Below, piece by piece: positions 6,150-8,976 of a stretch of DNA of 8,976 nucleotides (the stretch's first letter is position 1; every line of letters begins with the position of its first letter). The stretch lies in contig DJWR01000190.1 in NCBI GenBank assembly GCA_002441055.1, positions 1 to 8,976 of the forward strand, read 5' to 3'. This stretch comes from Caulobacteraceae bacterium UBA6225 (GTDB taxonomy: Bacteria; Pseudomonadota; Alphaproteobacteria; Caulobacterales; Caulobacteraceae). The notes beneath the pieces are model-generated. The model saw only the letters and a list, made by a program, of their open reading frames with translations, did no database searches and was not told the origin of the DNA. Position numbers and translations under genes: made by a program.

Positions 6150-6769
6150 GGTCTGACGTTCACCGCCACGGTCTGGCGCACCATCCCCTGGGCTGGCAGG
6201 GTCACCGACAGAGTCTTCTGGGCGCCAGGGGCGCGGATCTTTGGCTGCCAGACCGCCACCCGCGCGGCGCCCGCCGGCAGACCGCGTAGGACGGCGACCC
6301 CATCGGCGCCGGTCTTGGCCACATGCACGGTGTCGGAAACGAAGACATAGGCGATCATGCCATCGTGAATGTTGCAGCCCAGGGAGACGACGCCGGGCTT
6401 GTCGAACACCACCTTCCGGTTCTCTTCGCGGCCGTACAGCTTGATCTCGAAGGTCTTGGCCGGAGAGAAGGAATAGACGTGGTGCCGAACCTTGTCCCGG
6501 TTGGGAAAGGTCACCTCGGCGCCGGTCGGCACGACCAGGACGTGGGGGTCGAAGATGATGTTGTGCTGCACCATCTCGTAGTTCCACGAGAACTTCGTGC
6601 GGCTGTTGACCGCCCATCCCCCGGCCGAGGGTTTTGCGGTCACGACCGCATCGCGAACCGGCGCTCCGGCCATATTGGTCACGGTGATCTGCAGATCGGC
6701 GGCCTGGGCGGCGACGGCGCTGAGGGCGAAGGCCAGAAGGCTGGCGAGACAAAGGCGGGCCGGGGGCAT
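6146..6769 (-). CDS. Exported plastocyanin-like cupredoxin (methylamine utilization protein MauL-like)
   Basis: This 207-residue protein starts with a signal peptide (MPPARLCLASLLAFALSAVA, cleavage near AQA-AD, about residue 23) and so is predicted periplasmic. The middle is a cupredoxin: TFPNRDKVRHHVYSFS (His96/His97), then GVVSLGCNIHDGMIAYVFV with Cys132, His135 and Met138, the expected His-Cys-His-Met set of a type-1 copper site. The stretch 28-60 and the C-terminal part (about 150-207, 'GADGVAVLRGLPAG') look like carboxypeptidase-regulatory-type beta-sandwich. Databases usually label such proteins 'methylamine utilization protein', but no methylamine dehydrogenase gene is visible, so the label should not be read as function. 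Electron transfer or copper/redox sensing is plausible. The frame also has a GTG one codon earlier (6772); ATG at 6769 with GAAAG upstream is preferred. Confidence 0.83.
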   Translation of the reverse strand: MPPARLCLASLLAFALSAVAAQAADLQITVTNMAGAPVRDAVVTAKPSAGGWAVNSRTKFSWNYEMVQHNIIFDPHVLVVPTGAEVTFPNRDKVRHHVYSFSPAKTFEIKLYGREENRKVVFDKPGVVSLGCNIHDGMIAYVFVSDTVHVAKTGADGVAVLRGLPAGAARVAVWQPKIRAPGAQKTLSVTLPAQGMVRQTVAVNVRP

Positions 6770-6923
6770 CACTAATCTTTCGGATGAGGCGTATATTTCG
6801 CACCACCTATGGAGGTATTCGAGCGGCTATACTTGCGCGACGAAGCCGATCCTGGCGACGGAGAAGTCTGGTCGCTGGCGTGGTGAATATTTCATAAACC
6901 CTTCCCCTGCGAAAAGACTGGTC
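6770..6923. promoter_or_regulatory. Divergent promoter region between cupredoxin and DUF3034 genes
   Basis: These 154 bases separate two divergent genes for exported proteins and should carry both promoters, with possible shared control. The stretch is AT-richer than its neighbours, with TATACT at 6828-6833 and GAATATTTCATAAA near 6884-6897 as -10-like sequences, but no matching -35 could be assigned. A plus-strand open frame runs through from 6597 but has no credible start before 6924. Confidence 0.4.
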
Positions 6924-7841
6924 ATGGCGTCAGGCTTGGCGCGGCGCATCATCAGCGGGGGTTCCTTGTTCAGACAATTGGCGGCGGTCACCGGGCTGTG
7001 GCTCGCCTTTACAGCGGGGACCGCTGGCGCGCAGGAAACCGAGCGCAGCGGTAAACTGCTGCTGACCGGCGGCGTCTCCAGTATCGAAGGCGCCGGCGGC
7101 GGCGGCCTGGCGCCCTGGGCGCTCATCACCGCCTATGGCGCCGCTGGACAGGTGGGGGCCAATCTCCACGCCACGGTCGCCGAGCTGCCAGACTACCAGT
7201 TCCGTTCGGGCGGGATTGCGCTTGGTCTGCAGGATCGCCTGGAGCTCTCCTACGCCCGCCAGAGCTTCGACACGGGCGCCACGGGCGCGCGTCTGGGCTT
7301 GGGACAGGGATTCACCTTCCGCCAGGACGTGCTGGGGGCCAAGCTGCGGGTGCTGGGGGATGCGGTCTATGACCAGGACCGCTGGAAGCCGCAGGTGGCC
7401 ATCGGCGCCCAGTGGAAGTCCAACGATCAGCCTGGCGTCATCGCCGCCATCGGCGGACGCGACCATGAGGGCGTCGACTACTATGTGGCCGCCACCAAGA
7501 TCCTGCTCGACCACAGCCTGCTGCTGAACGGCACGGTGCGCGCGACCCGGGCCAATCAGGGCGGTCTGCTCGGCTTCGGCGGCGACCGCAATGACGACTA
7601 CAGCCTGCAGTTCGAAGGTTCCGCCGGGGTGCTGCTCAACAAGCGGCTGTTGGTGGGGGCCGAGTACCGGACCAAGCCCGACAATCTCGGCTTCGCCCAG
7701 GAGGACGACTGGTTCGACCTGTTCGCCGCCTATGCGCTGAACAAGAACCTCTCCATCACGGCCGCCTATGCCGATCTCGGCGACATCGCCACCTTCGAAG
7801 ATCAGCGCGGCCTCTATCTCTCCATCCAGGCGGGCTTCTGA
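6924..7841 (+). CDS. DUF3034 family protein, predicted exported and outer-membrane beta-barrel-like
   Basis: This 305-residue protein has a basic N-terminus, a hydrophobic core and a signal peptidase site (AGTAGA-QE, after about residue 36). The mature start, SGKLLLTGGVSSIEGAGGGGLAPWALI (42-68, quoted here in part as LLLTGGVSSIEGAGGGG), is the signature of DUF3034. The rest alternates hydrophobic and polar residues in short strands (LELSYARQSF, PQVAIGAQW, YYVAATKIL, LLVGAEYRT, LSITAAYADL) and ends in SIQAGF with a terminal Phe, as in outer-membrane beta-barrels. Function is unknown. The ATG at 6924 was chosen over the 109 upstream codons, which overlap the cupredoxin gene antisense. A TTG at 6966 (residue 15) would give a more compact signal peptide and is an alternative. 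It overlaps the globin gene by one base, so the two are probably translated from one mRNA. Confidence 0.83.
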   Translation: MASGLARRIISGGSLFRQLAAVTGLWLAFTAGTAGAQETERSGKLLLTGGVSSIEGAGGGGLAPWALITAYGAAGQVGANLHATVAELPDYQFRSGGIALGLQDRLELSYARQSFDTGATGARLGLGQGFTFRQDVLGAKLRVLGDAVYDQDRWKPQVAIGAQWKSNDQPGVIAAIGGRDHEGVDYYVAATKILLDHSLLLNGTVRATRANQGGLLGFGGDRNDDYSLQFEGSAGVLLNKRLLVGAEYRTKPDNLGFAQEDDWFDLFAAYALNKNLSITAAYADLGDIATFEDQRGLYLSIQAGF

Positions 7842-8347
7842 TGCGCACAATCTTCGGACTCACCCTCGGCGCCCTGCTTGTCCTGACCTCGACCGCTGTC
7901 GCCCAGCCGGCCCCATGGGCGCGACCCGGGGAAGAGCCCATCGACCCCTACGCCGTGACCGACGCCAATGCGGGCGCCGAGCCCCTGGCCGAGGGCGCGG
8001 TCTTTGAGGCCTTCGGCGGTGCGGAGGGGGTCAGCCGCATCATCGATGACCTGGTCGATCGTTCGGTGATTGATCCCCGGCTTGAGGAGATCTTCAAGCC
8101 CACCGATCTGGTGCGCCTGCGCCGGACCCTGAAGGAGCAGGTCTGCTTCATCCTGGGCGGACCGTGCGCCTATACCGGACGCGACATGGCCTCATCCCAC
8201 AAGGACCTCGGGGTCACCACGGCCGAGTTCAACGCCCTGGTTGAGAACCTGCAAGGCGCCATGGACGCCGCCGGCGTGCCCTTCCGCGCCCAGAACCGGC
8301 TCCTGGCCAAGCTCGCTCCCATGAAGGGCGACGTGGTCGAACGCTAG
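7841..8347 (+). CDS. Exported group 1 truncated haemoglobin
   Basis: This 168-residue protein has an N-terminal signal peptide (MRTIFGLTLGALLVLTSTAVA, cleavage about residue 21-22), a linker rich in Pro and acidic residues (23-50), then a globin of about 110 residues. FEAFGGAEGVSRIIDDLV (55-72), the LGGPCAYTGRDMASSHKDLG block (105-124) and the final LAPMK (158-162) match group 1 truncated haemoglobins; His120 is the expected proximal haem ligand. The usual Phe-Tyr pair of helix B is missing (IIDDLVD instead), so distal chemistry should differ from classical NO-detoxifying members. Cys102 and Cys109 could pair in the periplasm. ATG at 7841 overlaps the DUF3034 stop (TGATG), indicating translational coupling. 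Binding of O2, NO or haem transfer are possible roles; none is shown by sequence. Confidence 0.87.
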   Translation: MRTIFGLTLGALLVLTSTAVAQPAPWARPGEEPIDPYAVTDANAGAEPLAEGAVFEAFGGAEGVSRIIDDLVDRSVIDPRLEEIFKPTDLVRLRRTLKEQVCFILGGPCAYTGRDMASSHKDLGVTTAEFNALVENLQGAMDAAGVPFRAQNRLLAKLAPMKGDVVER

Positions 8348-8351
8348 GGCC

Positions 8352-8976
8352 TCACGGCGCGTCGGCCAGGAAGTCTGTGATCGCCTGGCGGGCCGCCGGT
8401 TCGTCCAGGGTGGGCGCGTGGCCGACGCCCTCGATATCCACCCGGCGCATCTGTGGGGCCAGGGCCTGCATCCGCGCCGCCGTGCCCTCGGCCAGCAGGT
8501 CCGAGGCTCCGCCGCGGACCAGCAGCATGGGCCGGTTGATGGCGAGCGCCATGAACAGGGGCCAGAGGTCCGGGCTCGGTGTGCCGGCCGGGGCGGCGGC
8601 GAAGGCCTGGGCGATGGCCGGGTCGTAGTCGAGCACCAGCTTGCCCGGCTCCGCCTCCCGCCAGGTCCGCCTGGCGAACCGGTCCCAGTCGGCGTCGGTG
8701 AGGTGGGGCTGGGCTGATCCATTGATCGCCCGCGTCCGTTCCGCCGCCTCGGCCCAGCTGGACGCCGGGCCGCCTGAGCCCACATAGCCGCCGATCCGGG
8801 CCAGCCCCTCGGCGGCGATCTCCGGCCCGATGTCGTTGAGGATGGCGCCGGCGATCAGGTCCGGCCGCAGGGTCGACAGCGTCATGGTGATCAGCCCGCC
8901 CATGGACGTCCCCAGGAAGATCGCCCGGGCGATGCCCGCCTCACCCATCAACCCCGCCACGTCCCCGGCATAGACG
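8352..8976 (-). CDS. Alpha/beta hydrolase, C-terminal part (5' end beyond the right edge)
   Basis: The frame is open through the window edge, reading VYAGDVAGLMGEAGIARA before the nucleophile elbow, so the GTG at 8960 is not the real start. The visible 207 codons contain the full catalytic triad of an alpha/beta hydrolase: nucleophile Ser in GTSMGG (codon at 8904-8906), acid Asp in GGASDLL (8499-8501) and His in GVGHAPTLDEP (8418-8420). A cap-like helical insertion lies between the elbow and the acid. Substrate cannot be predicted; esterases, lactonases and C-C hydrolases all fit. It converges on the globin gene with a 4-base gap, so no separate terminator exists there. Nothing indicates that it belongs to the copper/haem cluster. 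Confidence 0.85.
   Translation of the reverse strand, partial: VYAGDVAGLMGEAGIARAIFLGTSMGGLITMTLSTLRPDLIAGAILNDIGPEIAAEGLARIGGYVGSGGPASSWAEAAERTRAINGSAQPHLTDADWDRFARRTWREAEPGKLVLDYDPAIAQAFAAAPAGTPSPDLWPLFMALAINRPMLLVRGGASDLLAEGTAARMQALAPQMRRVDIEGVGHAPTLDEPAARQAITDFLADAP

Noticed and set aside
6042..6806. 254-codon frame on the minus strand overlapping the cupredoxin gene
   Set aside because: Another frame of the same DNA; Arg/Pro/Gly-rich translation, while the overlapping frame has a signal peptide and copper ligands.
6930..7850. 306-codon open frame antisense to the DUF3034 gene
   Set aside because: No recognisable family; the plus strand has signal peptide, DUF3034 signature and stop/start coupling.
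8192..8785. 197-codon minus-strand frame over the globin and hydrolase genes
   Set aside because: Crosses a convergent gene junction, low-complexity and without motif; the hydrolase frame has a complete catalytic triad.
1..8976. CRISPR array, rRNA, riboswitch or phage structural genes
   Set aside because: No regularly spaced direct repeats, no rRNA-like stretches and no recognisable riboswitch or phage gene signatures were seen on either strand.

Overview
The window looks like a chromosomal segment of a high-GC alphaproteobacterium, most plausibly Caulobacteraceae (Caulobacter, Phenylobacterium or Brevundimonas type). This is judged from protein style, heavy GC-rich codon use and gene families; no rRNA or other taxonomic marker is present, so the placement is an inference.

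Layout. (1) Bases 1-1232 are an accessory patch. The left edge holds the first 18 codons of an IS630-family transposase on the minus strand with a perfect Shine-Dalgarno. A lone DUF3800 gene (259-1005, plus) follows, visibly lower in GC than the rest, then about 230 bases of non-coding, structured, AT-richer DNA. (2) Bases 1233-3594 hold a minus-strand two-gene operon: a MoxR-type AAA+ ATPase (upstream) and a CoxE-like von Willebrand A protein (downstream), 10 bases apart. This is a chaperone-like pair of the CoxD/CoxE kind without a visible client. (3) Bases 3759-6149 (plus) encode a membrane-anchored c-di-GMP protein: TM, periplasmic Cache-like sensor, TM, HAMP, degenerate GGDEF, intact EAL. 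(4) Bases 6146-8347 hold three genes for exported proteins: a MauL-like plastocyanin/cupredoxin (minus, convergent with the EAL gene, stop codons interlocked), and divergently from it a DUF3034 beta-barrel-like protein overlapping by one base with an exported group 1 truncated haemoglobin. (5) From 8352 to the right edge is the C-terminal two thirds or so of an alpha/beta hydrolase (minus), truncated by the window.

The most interesting unit is 3759-8347: a predicted periplasmic type-1 copper protein, a predicted periplasmic globin and an outer-membrane-like protein of unknown function, lying beside a c-di-GMP phosphodiesterase whose sensor domain faces the same compartment. This suggests an envelope redox or diatomic-gas sensing circuit feeding into c-di-GMP turnover. 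The protein families are read from sequence; the functional link is inference. Almost all other long open frames are GC-driven antisense shadows.
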